DNA of 64,000 nt, from the NCBI RefSeq assembly GCF_002836255.1, contig NZ_PJAU01000061.1, positions 186,001-250,000 on the forward strand, in the 5' to 3' direction. The notes beneath the pieces are model-generated. The model saw nothing but the letters and a program-made list of their open reading frames with translations, was not told the origin of the DNA and did not search any database. Each line of letters starts with the position of its first letter. Within the stretch, counting starts at the first letter, position 1. This document shows, one piece after another, positions 27,451 to 35,628 of the stretch. The position numbers were made by a program, and so were the translations under genes. The DNA is from Colwellia sp. 75C3. Lineage in GTDB: Bacteria; Pseudomonadota; Gammaproteobacteria; Enterobacterales; Alteromonadaceae.

Positions 27451-27912
27451 CTAATAGTTTTCATCAAAATCATCTGATGCATAATCATCGACTTGATCAA
27501 AATCATCTTCTACCGGTTTTACTGGTGTTGCATCATAGCGATTATAATAATGAATGAGTAACACGGCAGTTTTTAAATCTTGCTCTGCATGGTTCATCAT
27601 TTCAGTAATACAATCTCTGGCATCCGCATGCACGCCAACGAATGCTTTTACATCAGCCCATGTAGGCTCTACGCTTAAATCAACTAACGCCAAATTTTTA
27701 CTATCAATTCTAATTTTTGTAGTGATAGCCATGGCTAATTGATCAACCATACCGGTAAACAACAAGGGGGTCGTTTTTAACTGGTCAAATAAGCTCGATA
27801 AATAAATGGATAATAATTCAGGGTTTTCAGGATCAGTTAACGAGGTCATATTTTCTAAGTACATAGAAAAATCATCCGTTAAATAATCAGGTATGTTTTT
27901 GTCAGATTGCAA
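27451..27912 (-). CDS. Unrecognised small acidic protein, J-domain cluster
   Basis: 153 residues from a TTG start with AAGGA seven bases before it. Helical body, then an acidic tail with repeated Asp-Asp-Phe/Tyr patterns ('DDFDQVDDYASDDFDENY'). The tail resembles that of the 306-residue protein downstream. Such a tail could be a binding peptide for a partner, or could keep the protein soluble. No family recognised. It lies 70 bases downstream of the J-domain gene. Confidence 0.65.
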   Translation of the reverse strand: MQSDKNIPDYLTDDFSMYLENMTSLTDPENPELLSIYLSSLFDQLKTTPLLFTGMVDQLAMAITTKIRIDSKNLALVDLSVEPTWADVKAFVGVHADARDCITEMMNHAEQDLKTAVLLIHYYNRYDATPVKPVEDDFDQVDDYASDDFDENY

Positions 27913-27982
27913 AGAGTGTTCCTTAATTGCGTATTTTCAAATTAAGCATAATGTGATGTTAATAGAGTGTATTGATTAGCGT

Positions 27983-28243
27983 TTAGCTCAATGCGTTGTG
28001 CCAAAATGAATCAGCAACCTCTCGGGGATCTGTTATGACGGTATAGTTACTTTTCAAATACAAAGAACGCTTTTTCGGATCCGAAATTGCATCATAAGCC
28101 TTTTTAATTAATTGAAATTTTTCTTCAACTTCACTGCCACTATTTTTATCTGGGTGATATTTATTAGCGAGTTTTCGATAGGCTTTTTTGATCTCGATGG
28201 TCGACGCATCTCTACTCACACCTAACTGTTCAAAGTAATCCAT
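27983..28243 (-). CDS. Short J-domain protein (DnaJ-like co-chaperone)
   Basis: 86 residues. A complete J-domain fills residues 1-65: 'MDYFEQLGVSRDASTIEIKKAYRKLANKYHPDKN' (split here; the HPD triad is at about 31-33) and 'FQLIKKAYDAISDPKKRSLYL'. The HPD stimulates the ATPase of an Hsp70 (DnaK). The G/F linker, zinc domain and client-binding domains of DnaJ are absent. The last 20 residues ('DPREVADSFWHNALS') may bind a partner. It is the first gene of a four-gene unit with three acidic unknown proteins, which are candidate clients or adaptors. Ribosome binding site AAGGTAG. Confidence 0.85.
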   Translation of the reverse strand: MDYFEQLGVSRDASTIEIKKAYRKLANKYHPDKNSGSEVEEKFQLIKKAYDAISDPKKRSLYLKSNYTVITDPREVADSFWHNALS

Positions 28244-28523
28244 AGTTTTACTACTACCTTTTGTTGAAGGTTTATCTTAATAACTTAATTAATTTTACTC
28301 ATTCCCCTGAATGAAACGTAGAGGTTTTATCAAAAAATTTGACTTAAAGACTTGATAATATAAGTGAATATATAATCGTACCAATCATAATAGCCGAAAA
28401 TCAATCAAATAACATAACATAACAATTAGACTAATATATTGAGTAACTTAGGGGATAAATATTAAAAGTATTTTAATCTAATCGAAACATTCTGGCTAAC
28501 TTTATTTATTTATAACGATGCAC

Positions 28524-28898
28524 TCACTCTTTGTGCTTTTTAACTGCGCCTGAAGGAGGCTTGTGACAACTCCAAGGCACATGTTTTGCGTTATCTTTAA
28601 CATTTTGGTCAACGAATTTGTAATACTGCTCTTTAGTATGTGTCCACCAATCATTGTGAATGTCAGCGCCATGCTTTTTAATAATGTCTTCAATACCCTC
28701 AAGATTAATATTAGTCGCATCATAGGCAAGGTAAAGACAAGCGTCAGTGCTATTATACGATATCTCATCAATACCAAATTGATGGTCAATATCTTCCATC
28801 AACGCATTTCTGTTAGCATCAACAACATTGGTTAATCGTAAATTTCTAATAACTAAGTTTGCTTCTTTAACACCTACTCTGTGATCAAAATCAGTCAT
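28524..28898 (-). CDS. HMA-like small protein of the copper operon, without CxxC
   Basis: 124 residues, cytosolic. Residues about 15-80 follow the beta-alpha-beta-beta-alpha-beta order of heavy-metal-associated domains ('LVIRNLRLTNVVDANRNALMEDI' then 'ISYNSTDACLYLAYD'). The CxxC metal site is missing. A Trp/His-rich stretch 'IHNDWWTHTKEQYY' and a single Cys in 'PWSCHKPPSG' could bind metal instead. AGGAG lies seven bases before the ATG. It follows the cupredoxin gene by 55 bases, as last gene of the copper operon. Role unknown; perhaps a metal buffer or sensor. Confidence 0.6.
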   Translation of the reverse strand: MTDFDHRVGVKEANLVIRNLRLTNVVDANRNALMEDIDHQFGIDEISYNSTDACLYLAYDATNINLEGIEDIIKKHGADIHNDWWTHTKEQYYKFVDQNVKDNAKHVPWSCHKPPSGAVKKHKE

Positions 28899-28953
28899 GT
28901 TATTCTCCTCAAAAGTGATATTTATCCGTTATAACATCACTTAATGAATGGGC

Positions 28954-29310
28954 TTATTCAACTATTAGTATGCCTTTATACATTTGCATCTGACAATGAA
29001 AAGGATACTCTCCAGACTTCATCGGCGGAAGTAATACAGACTTGTTACCATTAAAGGGTAACTCTTGTGTTATTTCAACATCTGGAAATAACACCATAGA
29101 CGCACAAGGACTGCTGTCTTTGCGAATAAATTGAATAACAGTTTGCTGCCCTGCTTTAATTTTTATCCTTGCGGGTTGATAAACGCCATTATTCACTACA
29201 ATCTTAATGTCATTAGTACTACTCACTTCTACTTCCTTTGGTTTATACAACCAGAACCACCAAATAATTAATGAAATAAGTACTAATCCTGCAATATTAA
29301 TCATCATCAT
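28954..29310 (-). CDS. Membrane-anchored cupredoxin-domain protein
   Basis: 118 residues from the ATG at 29310, which has TAGGAG just upstream; a longer frame from 29361 would overlap copA. One N-terminal membrane anchor ('IAGLVLISLIIWWFWL') is followed by a cupredoxin fold: 'IKIVVNNGVYQPARIKIKAG' then 'SSPCASMVLFPDV' and 'GEYPFHCQMQMYKG'. The Cys, His-Cys and Met residues are plausible copper ligands. It lies ten bases after copA. It probably receives or guards copper on the outer face of the inner membrane. Confidence 0.8.
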   Translation of the reverse strand: MMMINIAGLVLISLIIWWFWLYKPKEVEVSSTNDIKIVVNNGVYQPARIKIKAGQQTVIQFIRKDSSPCASMVLFPDVEITQELPFNGNKSVLLPPMKSGEYPFHCQMQMYKGILIVE

Positions 29311-29320
29311 AACGAATCTC

Positions 29321-31630
29321 CTAATGATCCTTCGCTTTGAAAAAGCGTAATCGGTTGGCATTACTCACCACGGTTAATGATGAAAAAGCCATCGCTGCGC
29401 CAGCAATAACTGGATTTAATAAAAGGCCAAAAAATGGATATAATACGCCCGCAGCAAATGGCACCCCCGCAACGTTATAAATAAAGGCTCCAAAAAGATT
29501 TTGTTTGATATTTCGCAGCGTAGCCTTGCTTATGGCAATTGCATCAGCAAGCCCGTGTAATGAGCCTCGCATCAAGGTGATATCAGCACTTTCTATCGCA
29601 ACATCCGTACCTGTACCAATAGCAAAGCCGACATTAGCTAATGCCAAAGCTGGCGCATCATTTATGCCATCACCCGTCATTCCAACAATTTCATCTTGTG
29701 CTTGTAATTCGGCAACCTTTCTAGATTTGTCTTGTGGTAATACTTCAGCAAACACTTCAGTGATACCAACCTTTTTAGCGACGGCTAGTGCAGTCGCATT
29801 ATTGTCTCCGGTGATCATCACGACGCGAATGCCATTATTTTTCAGACGTTTAATCGCAGATATAGAGTCCTTTTTGATTGGATCTGATACCGCAATAATA
29901 GCAACCAACTTGTTATCTATAGCGAAGTACATTGGCGTTTTCGCTTCGTCAGCAAGTGCTTGAGCTGGTTCAATAAAGTCGTTAAGGGCAATACCATTTT
30001 GTAACATCAACTTTTGATTGCCAAAAAGTAACTGTTGAGTTTTGAATGTCGCTGATACTCCATGTCCAGTAATGGCTTGAAAATCATTAACTTTATCTAA
30101 GTTAAGGCCACGTTCAATGGCAGATTCAACAATGGCTTGTGCTAAAGGGTGTTCAGAGCCTCTTTCTAAGCTGGCAACCGCCGCTAAAATAGTATTTTCA
30201 GTATAGGTTTTATCTACAATGATAAAGTCCGTCACTTTAGGGGCTCCCTCAGTAATGGTGCCTGTTTTATCTAATATCATGGCAGTGATCTTGGACGCGG
30301 TTTGTAATGCTTCGCCGTTACGAATCAGTACACCGGCTTCTGCTGCTTTACCTATGCCAACCATAACCGACATTGGCGTCGCTAATCCCAGTGCACATGG
30401 GCATGCAATAATTAACACTGTCGTGGCCGATATCACAGCAAACGCGATGGCTGGATCGGGACCAAAGTTAAGCCAAGCTAAGGCACTGACAATAGCGATA
30501 ATCATGATAACAGGGACAAAGTAAGCCGCAATCGCATCAGCTAAACGACCAATGGGAGGCTTTGAGTTTTGAGCACGTTTTACCATATTGATAATTTGCG
30601 CTAGGGCTGTATCTTTACCAATACGGGTCGCTTTAAATAATATCGACCCTGATTTATTGAGTGTTCCTGTGACAACCTCATGCCCTTCTTTCTTCTCAAC
30701 GGGCATAGGCTCCCCCGTTAACATGGATTCATCAATTGAGGTATGACCTTGTGTCACGATACCATCAACGGGTATTTTTTCGCCGGGGCGAATACGCACA
30801 ATATCATTGAGCAACACCTGTTCAATGGCAATATCAATTTCTTTATTGTCGCGTACAACACGCGCCGTTTTTGCCTGTAGTCCTATCAGTCTTTTAATTG
30901 CTTCACTAGTACGGCCCCGTGCTTTAACTTCTAACGCCAGACCTAAATTAATTAAACCAATAATCATTGCTGTCGCTTCAAAATAAACATGTCTGGCCAT
31001 TTCTGGTAATGCCAAAGGAAAGAAAACCACCACCATTGAATATAGCCAGGCAGTCCCTGTACCTAAGGCAATAAGCGTATCCATATTGGCGGAATGATTA
31101 ACAAATGATTTCCAAGCGCCGACATAAAAATGTTTACCTGAAAAGTACATAATGGCAGCGCAAAATACCCCGACAACAAACCAAACGCCGCGTTCAAATA
31201 TCGTTGCGACTGTCATAGGACCACCTGCAATACTGTAAAGCATCAAAGGTATTCCTAGACCCAATGCAATCCACATTTGGCGCATTAACCGTTGGTAATA
31301 TTTTTGTTCCGCTTGTTCTTTTTCATCAAGTAGTTGTGCATCACCGGCATCTGAAGTGGATTTTGCGTTATATCCGATGCTTTCGACGGCTTTGATTAAT
31401 GCAATTGTGTCAACATTGCCGGTAACTGTTACAGTTCGTAAAACAAAATTCATTGTTGCCTGTTTAACCCCAGGCACTGTCATTAAGGCTTTTTCAATTT
31501 TACCGACACAACTTGCGCAACCTGCCCCTTCGATTGTAAGCTCTTGATTAAAAGTAGAAAGGTGACTTTTATCAGGGTGACAAGACCCTGCTGTTTTAGC
31601 ACTGGCTATTTTGTCTTTTAGCTCATTCAT
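29321..31630 (-). CDS. copA: Copper-exporting P1B-type ATPase
   Basis: 769 residues from the ATG at 31630, which has AAGGAGAAG upstream and overlaps the regulator stop. In order: a short Cys/His head ('GSCHPDKSHLS'), an HMA domain with 'GAGCASC', transmembrane helices, the actuator motif 'TGEPMP', the membrane copper site 'CPCALG', the phosphorylation site 'DKTGT', 'HPLAQAIV' and 'GDGINDAPAL'. The C-terminal helices carry 'YNVAGVPFAAG' and 'MAFSSLTVVSNANRL', the classical Cu(I) site residues. It pumps Cu(I) out of the cytosol. A single HMA domain, as in many marine bacteria. Confidence 0.95.
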   Translation of the reverse strand: MNELKDKIASAKTAGSCHPDKSHLSTFNQELTIEGAGCASCVGKIEKALMTVPGVKQATMNFVLRTVTVTGNVDTIALIKAVESIGYNAKSTSDAGDAQLLDEKEQAEQKYYQRLMRQMWIALGLGIPLMLYSIAGGPMTVATIFERGVWFVVGVFCAAIMYFSGKHFYVGAWKSFVNHSANMDTLIALGTGTAWLYSMVVVFFPLALPEMARHVYFEATAMIIGLINLGLALEVKARGRTSEAIKRLIGLQAKTARVVRDNKEIDIAIEQVLLNDIVRIRPGEKIPVDGIVTQGHTSIDESMLTGEPMPVEKKEGHEVVTGTLNKSGSILFKATRIGKDTALAQIINMVKRAQNSKPPIGRLADAIAAYFVPVIMIIAIVSALAWLNFGPDPAIAFAVISATTVLIIACPCALGLATPMSVMVGIGKAAEAGVLIRNGEALQTASKITAMILDKTGTITEGAPKVTDFIIVDKTYTENTILAAVASLERGSEHPLAQAIVESAIERGLNLDKVNDFQAITGHGVSATFKTQQLLFGNQKLMLQNGIALNDFIEPAQALADEAKTPMYFAIDNKLVAIIAVSDPIKKDSISAIKRLKNNGIRVVMITGDNNATALAVAKKVGITEVFAEVLPQDKSRKVAELQAQDEIVGMTGDGINDAPALALANVGFAIGTGTDVAIESADITLMRGSLHGLADAIAISKATLRNIKQNLFGAFIYNVAGVPFAAGVLYPFFGLLLNPVIAGAAMAFSSLTVVSNANRLRFFKAKDH

Positions 31631-32030
31631 CGTCTTCTCCTTCAATAAGATGGCAAATCATGTTACTTGTCGGTGCATTGTCTGGTTTGTCTTGCCAATT
31701 ATTTATCGCTTTTGTTAACCTTTCTCTCAATAGCATTGCTTCTTGAAACTGCTTTTCAGTGGCAACCAATCTTTGTTCAATAATGTCTCTTACCAAGGGA
31801 CAAGCACTATGACCTTTATCTGCTTGAGTCAGAATGTCAGTGATATCTTCGACAGAAAAGCCTAATTGCCTTGCACTAAGTATAAACTTTAATCTTGTCC
31901 TTTCTAGTTTGCCAAAGACTTTGTAGCCATTTTCGATACTTTTAGTCGGTGTCAACAGACCAATTCGGGTATAGTAACGGACCGTATCTGGTGTAGTATT
32001 CATCGTATTGGCAAATTCTGTTACTTTCAT
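31623..32030 (-). CDS. MerR-family metal-responsive activator
   Basis: 135 residues. The MerR helix-turn-helix head is 'MKVTEFANTMNTTPDTVRYYTRIGLL', followed by the wing 'NGYKVFGKLERTRLKFI'. The dimer helix begins at 'SACPLVRDIIEQRL' with one Cys, and a second lies near the C-terminus ('MICHLIEG'). Copper-type CueR has a C-x7-C loop and a Ser at the helix start. The pattern here is closer to ZntR/PbrR, so the inducer could be divalent or mixed despite the copA partner. It starts with TTAGGAGG and its stop overlaps the copA start (ATGAATGA). It probably acts on the over-spaced promoter upstream. Confidence 0.85.
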   Translation of the reverse strand: MKVTEFANTMNTTPDTVRYYTRIGLLTPTKSIENGYKVFGKLERTRLKFILSARQLGFSVEDITDILTQADKGHSACPLVRDIIEQRLVATEKQFQEAMLLRERLTKAINNWQDKPDNAPTSNMICHLIEGEDDE

Positions 32031-32080
32031 CCCATGCCTCCTAATTAAAGTTTAGAGCAATAAACTCTCTTTCTACCTCA

Positions 32081-32111
32081 AGTTTACACCTACGTCTAAG
32101 ACACAGGTCAA
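32081..32111 (-). promoter_or_regulatory. MerR-type promoter with 19-bp spacer
   Basis: On the minus strand, TTGACC (-35) and TAAACT (-10) are separated by exactly 19 bp. The spacer holds a dyad with ACCT and AGGT ends. Over-long 19-20 bp spacers with an internal dyad are the hallmark of promoters switched on by DNA twisting by MerR-family activators. It lies 50 bases upstream of the regulator start, so the whole copper operon is auto-regulated. The rest of 32112-32334 shows no gene. Confidence 0.85.
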
Positions 32112-32334
32112 GCTTTAGTGATATTCATTTTTAATAATATTAAAGGGTGATGGCAGAATAAGAGCTATGTGCCATAGCAGATTCAATTAACATAATGTCC
32201 AATAAAATATCATCGAAAAACCAATGTGATATACGCAAAATGTATTTATTTTTACTATAACTTATTTATATTGTTATAGTAAAAGTGATGTTTCGTACTT
32301 ACCTAACCTCTCTCTATATAATGGAATAGATAAA

Positions 32335-33609
32335 ATGGACAAATACCGCTATCAAACAAATAAAAATATAGTCATGGTATTAGTTACTTTATTCCTGGCT
32401 TTAGCTGTTTCGCTGCCTGTAAGTGCTAATAACCGCTATAGCATCTACCTTGATGCCGACTTTACCGGAACAAAAATCGCCAGTATTTCAATACTACAAG
32501 GTATCAATGTCGCATTAGCTGAGGAAAATCACCTCATCAATGGCTATCAGTTCGACGTTATTACCAAAGATCACAGAGGAAGCTCCCTACGTAGTAAGAG
32601 AAACCTAGAAGCTTTTCTTGTTGATAGTAATGCACTACTTATCTTTTCTGGACTACATTCACCACCTTTACTAGCACACAAAAAGTTTATAAATAATAAT
32701 CAAATTCTTGTCTTGAACCCATGGGCTGCCGCTGGACCCATTACCCGGGCCGCAGATAAAAACAACTGGATTTTCAGACTGTCTATTGATGACAGTAATG
32801 CGGGAAGCTTTATCAGTAAACATGCTCTCAAAGAAGGCTTTAAAAAGCCCTTTTTATTATTAGAAGATACTGGTTGGGGTCGTTCAAACAACAATACCAT
32901 GACGAAAGCCTTGGCTGTCAATGACATTAAACCAAAGGGCATAACATGGTTTAATTGGGGCCTTGGTATAAATCACGCTAAAATATTGTTAAGAAATGCA
33001 AAGTCATCTGGCGCCGATGTAATATTTTTTGTCGGTAATGCTAATGAAGGAAAAACCTTTGCCAAAGCTATGTTAGCACTTGAACCAGCGCTACAATTGC
33101 CGATAAGAAGTCACTGGGGCATTACCGGTGGCGACTTTCCCGAAGTGATCAATAGAGAGAAAAGAGCAAAGCTTGATCTCCAATTTATTCAAACTCAATT
33201 TTCTTTTCTCACACAACCACAATCTTTATTAGGGCAACAAGTTCTTTCGAAAGCAATAGTTATGTACCCAGAAATTAAAAACGCCAATGACATTAAAGCG
33301 GCAACAGGTTTTGTTCATGCTTACGATCTAACAAAGCTACTCATCGCAGCGATTAAGCAGTCAGGTTTAACGGGTGATAAAGCTCATGATAGCAACACGA
33401 TAAAATCAGCGCTTGAACAATTACAAAAACCAGTTCGAGGACTCATTAAAGATTATCAAACGCCCTTCTCTACTTATACGTTAGCTAACCCTAATGCACA
33501 TGAAGCCCTTGATGAAAATGATTATGCTATGGGTTATTACCAAGCTGATAATAGTGTAACGTTATTACCTCGCATTTCTTTGACTAAGGTACTGAATGAA
33601 AAAAACTAG
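32335..33609 (+). CDS. Periplasmic binding protein, Leu/Ile/Val-receptor type
   Basis: 424 residues with an uncleaved or cleavable N-terminal signal ('VMVLVTLFLALAVSLPVSANN'). It has the type I periplasmic binding fold of the Peripla_BP_6 family: 'IYLDADFTGTKIASISILQGINVALAE' at the start and 'SKHALKEGFKKPFLLLEDTGWGRS' at the hinge domain. No ABC transporter genes are near. Its last 14 bases overlap the sensor kinase gene, so the two are translationally coupled. The likely role is to bind a small ligand and present it to the kinase, rather than to import it. Confidence 0.8.
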   Translation: MDKYRYQTNKNIVMVLVTLFLALAVSLPVSANNRYSIYLDADFTGTKIASISILQGINVALAEENHLINGYQFDVITKDHRGSSLRSKRNLEAFLVDSNALLIFSGLHSPPLLAHKKFINNNQILVLNPWAAAGPITRAADKNNWIFRLSIDDSNAGSFISKHALKEGFKKPFLLLEDTGWGRSNNNTMTKALAVNDIKPKGITWFNWGLGINHAKILLRNAKSSGADVIFFVGNANEGKTFAKAMLALEPALQLPIRSHWGITGGDFPEVINREKRAKLDLQFIQTQFSFLTQPQSLLGQQVLSKAIVMYPEIKNANDIKAATGFVHAYDLTKLLIAAIKQSGLTGDKAHDSNTIKSALEQLQKPVRGLIKDYQTPFSTYTLANPNAHEALDENDYAMGYYQADNSVTLLPRISLTKVLNEKN

Positions 33610-35401
33610 TCTTTCTTTTGCTTTAGCCCGTTTTGTCTTTCTGAGCTGCTTTGCACTAGCACTTATTTCAACCGTTTTAGTTATTAACTATGTGGTAGAT
33701 TCTGCTCAACAGCAACAAGAACAGTTGATTAAAAGGGAAACAACGGCAATCTCTAATGGTTATCGTTTATTCCTCAAACATAGGCTTACGTTACTAACCG
33801 ATCAGGCAAATTACCCAATCATGGTTCAAGCTTTGATGCAGCCCGCAGCCAATAGTGGCAAGTTACAAGATTTTATGGCTGACCTTACTATTTTAGGCCA
33901 TCATTATCAGCAAAACTTGTTGGATTTTGAAGGTAATATTATTTTCTCAAAGCAAGATAAAGAATCTCCAAATTATCAGAATGAACCTTGGTTGGCTGAT
34001 TTACTTAATAACAAAGTGACTAGCCATATTGCCATTCAAAAACTCAATAACAACTACTTTTGGTGTATAGCGGTAAACATTATTTATAACAATAATGTTG
34101 AAGGGATATTAACGGCATTAATACCACTTGAAGATATAGGTGAGCAAGATATATTGCAGGATAGACTCGATGTTTTAATGATAAAAATAACCCGGAACGG
34201 AAAAGAGTTAGGCTCTTTTGGCAAAGAGAAACACGGTAAAAAACACTTGATTGACTGGCCAACTATTGGTCTTGTTTTTAGTTTTACTTTCGACGACAGC
34301 GCTAATAATGAAGAATTAAATGATGCAATAATCAAGTTAAGTAGCTTAATTTTATTAGCCCTTTTTGCGACGAGCTTACTTGCCTACATTTTTGGTTACC
34401 GTTACTTTGTTAAACCCCTGCTATTATTGTCTCAAGCAGCAAGTGAATTACATAAAGGTAGTGAATTTGAGTTACTACAGGACAATATTAGAATAAGAGA
34501 ATTGTCAGATTTATTTACCAAGTTCAACGTCATGACCAATACAGTGCATGAAAGAGAGCGTTCTTTAAAGCTCAGTTACGACAAACTATCAAAAGTTAAT
34601 GAAGAATTGATTCTGAGTGAATCTCAGCTGATTCAATCAGAAAAAATGGCCAGTATTGGTGTATTAGCGGCAGGCGTCGCACATGAAATCAATAACCCGC
34701 TTGGGTTTGTAAAAAGTAATCTCGATGTTCTAGATGAATATTTAACCGACATTAAAAAACACAATCAAGAAACTAATGAGCACCTGACCAAAGAAACATC
34801 ACAAGAGTGGCAAGCAGCGTTAGCTACAAAATATGATATTGAATTCATTTTTGAGGATATTCCCGCTTTATTAACCAGTAGTATTGGCGGTATTGAAAAA
34901 ATCACTGAAATCGTGCAAAGTTTGAAAACATTTGCACGCATAGAAGAGACGACTAAAAGTAAAACAGATATAAACGAAGGTTTAACCGCAACACTTAACA
35001 TGGTTAACAATGAACTCAAATATAATTGTGAAGTACATGTTGAACTAGACCCCTTGCCTATAATTTATGCTTACCCAAGTAAATTGAATCAAGTGTTTAT
35101 GAACCTACTCATCAATGCAGGTCAGTCAATATCTGATAGTGGTGATATTTTTGTTCGAACCTTTCAACTCGATTCCGATATCGTCATAGAGATTAAAGAT
35201 AACGGCAGTGGCATTTCTCCAGACGTGTTACCCCATATTTTCACCCCTTTCTTTACGTCTAAGCCCGTAGGCGAAGGTACTGGCCTGGGTTTGTCCATCA
35301 GTCACGGAATAATCAAACAACATGATGGCCGAATAGAGGTAACATCCGAAGAAGGTAAAGGTAGTTGCTTCTCTGTATATATCCCTACCAAGTTAAGCTA
35401 A
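33596..35401 (+). CDS. Membrane sensor histidine kinase, partner of the binding protein
   Basis: 601 residues. Membrane helices lie at about 10-30 and 245-270, enclosing a periplasmic domain of about 210 residues that looks like a Cache-type sensor. A HAMP-like linker and coiled coil follow. The HisKA domain has 'AAGVAHEINNPLGF' with His363 as the likely phosphorylation site, then the ATPase domain with 'NLLINAGQS', 'DNGSGI', 'FFTSKPVGEGTGLGLS' and 'GSCFSVYIP'. No receiver domain and no response regulator gene nearby. Together with the overlapping binding-protein gene it makes a two-part sensor. Confidence 0.85.
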   Translation: MKKTSLSFALARFVFLSCFALALISTVLVINYVVDSAQQQQEQLIKRETTAISNGYRLFLKHRLTLLTDQANYPIMVQALMQPAANSGKLQDFMADLTILGHHYQQNLLDFEGNIIFSKQDKESPNYQNEPWLADLLNNKVTSHIAIQKLNNNYFWCIAVNIIYNNNVEGILTALIPLEDIGEQDILQDRLDVLMIKITRNGKELGSFGKEKHGKKHLIDWPTIGLVFSFTFDDSANNEELNDAIIKLSSLILLALFATSLLAYIFGYRYFVKPLLLLSQAASELHKGSEFELLQDNIRIRELSDLFTKFNVMTNTVHERERSLKLSYDKLSKVNEELILSESQLIQSEKMASIGVLAAGVAHEINNPLGFVKSNLDVLDEYLTDIKKHNQETNEHLTKETSQEWQAALATKYDIEFIFEDIPALLTSSIGGIEKITEIVQSLKTFARIEETTKSKTDINEGLTATLNMVNNELKYNCEVHVELDPLPIIYAYPSKLNQVFMNLLINAGQSISDSGDIFVRTFQLDSDIVIEIKDNGSGISPDVLPHIFTPFFTSKPVGEGTGLGLSISHGIIKQHDGRIEVTSEEGKGSCFSVYIPTKLS

Positions 35402-35628
35402 TGGGAAATATTCCCCCCCTGCTGAAATCTATAATTTACTGTTCAAAATACAAACCTAAAATGACGTTCGCATTTTGGAGTAGTACAGCGATACATTGCT
35501 TTGCATTATGCGAGCGAAGCGAACCACTAAAGCTAACCACCTGATAAATAGTACAATAAATAATGGAATACTCCTTGCAACCCAAGTAATTAGTTATGAA
35601 ATTAATAGTTGGGTTGGGAGTTATTTTT

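Noticed and set aside
35480..35530. Possible hairpin around TTTGCATTATGCGAGCGAAGC
   Set aside because: The arms pair only with a mismatch over seven bases; no T-run and no conserved role.
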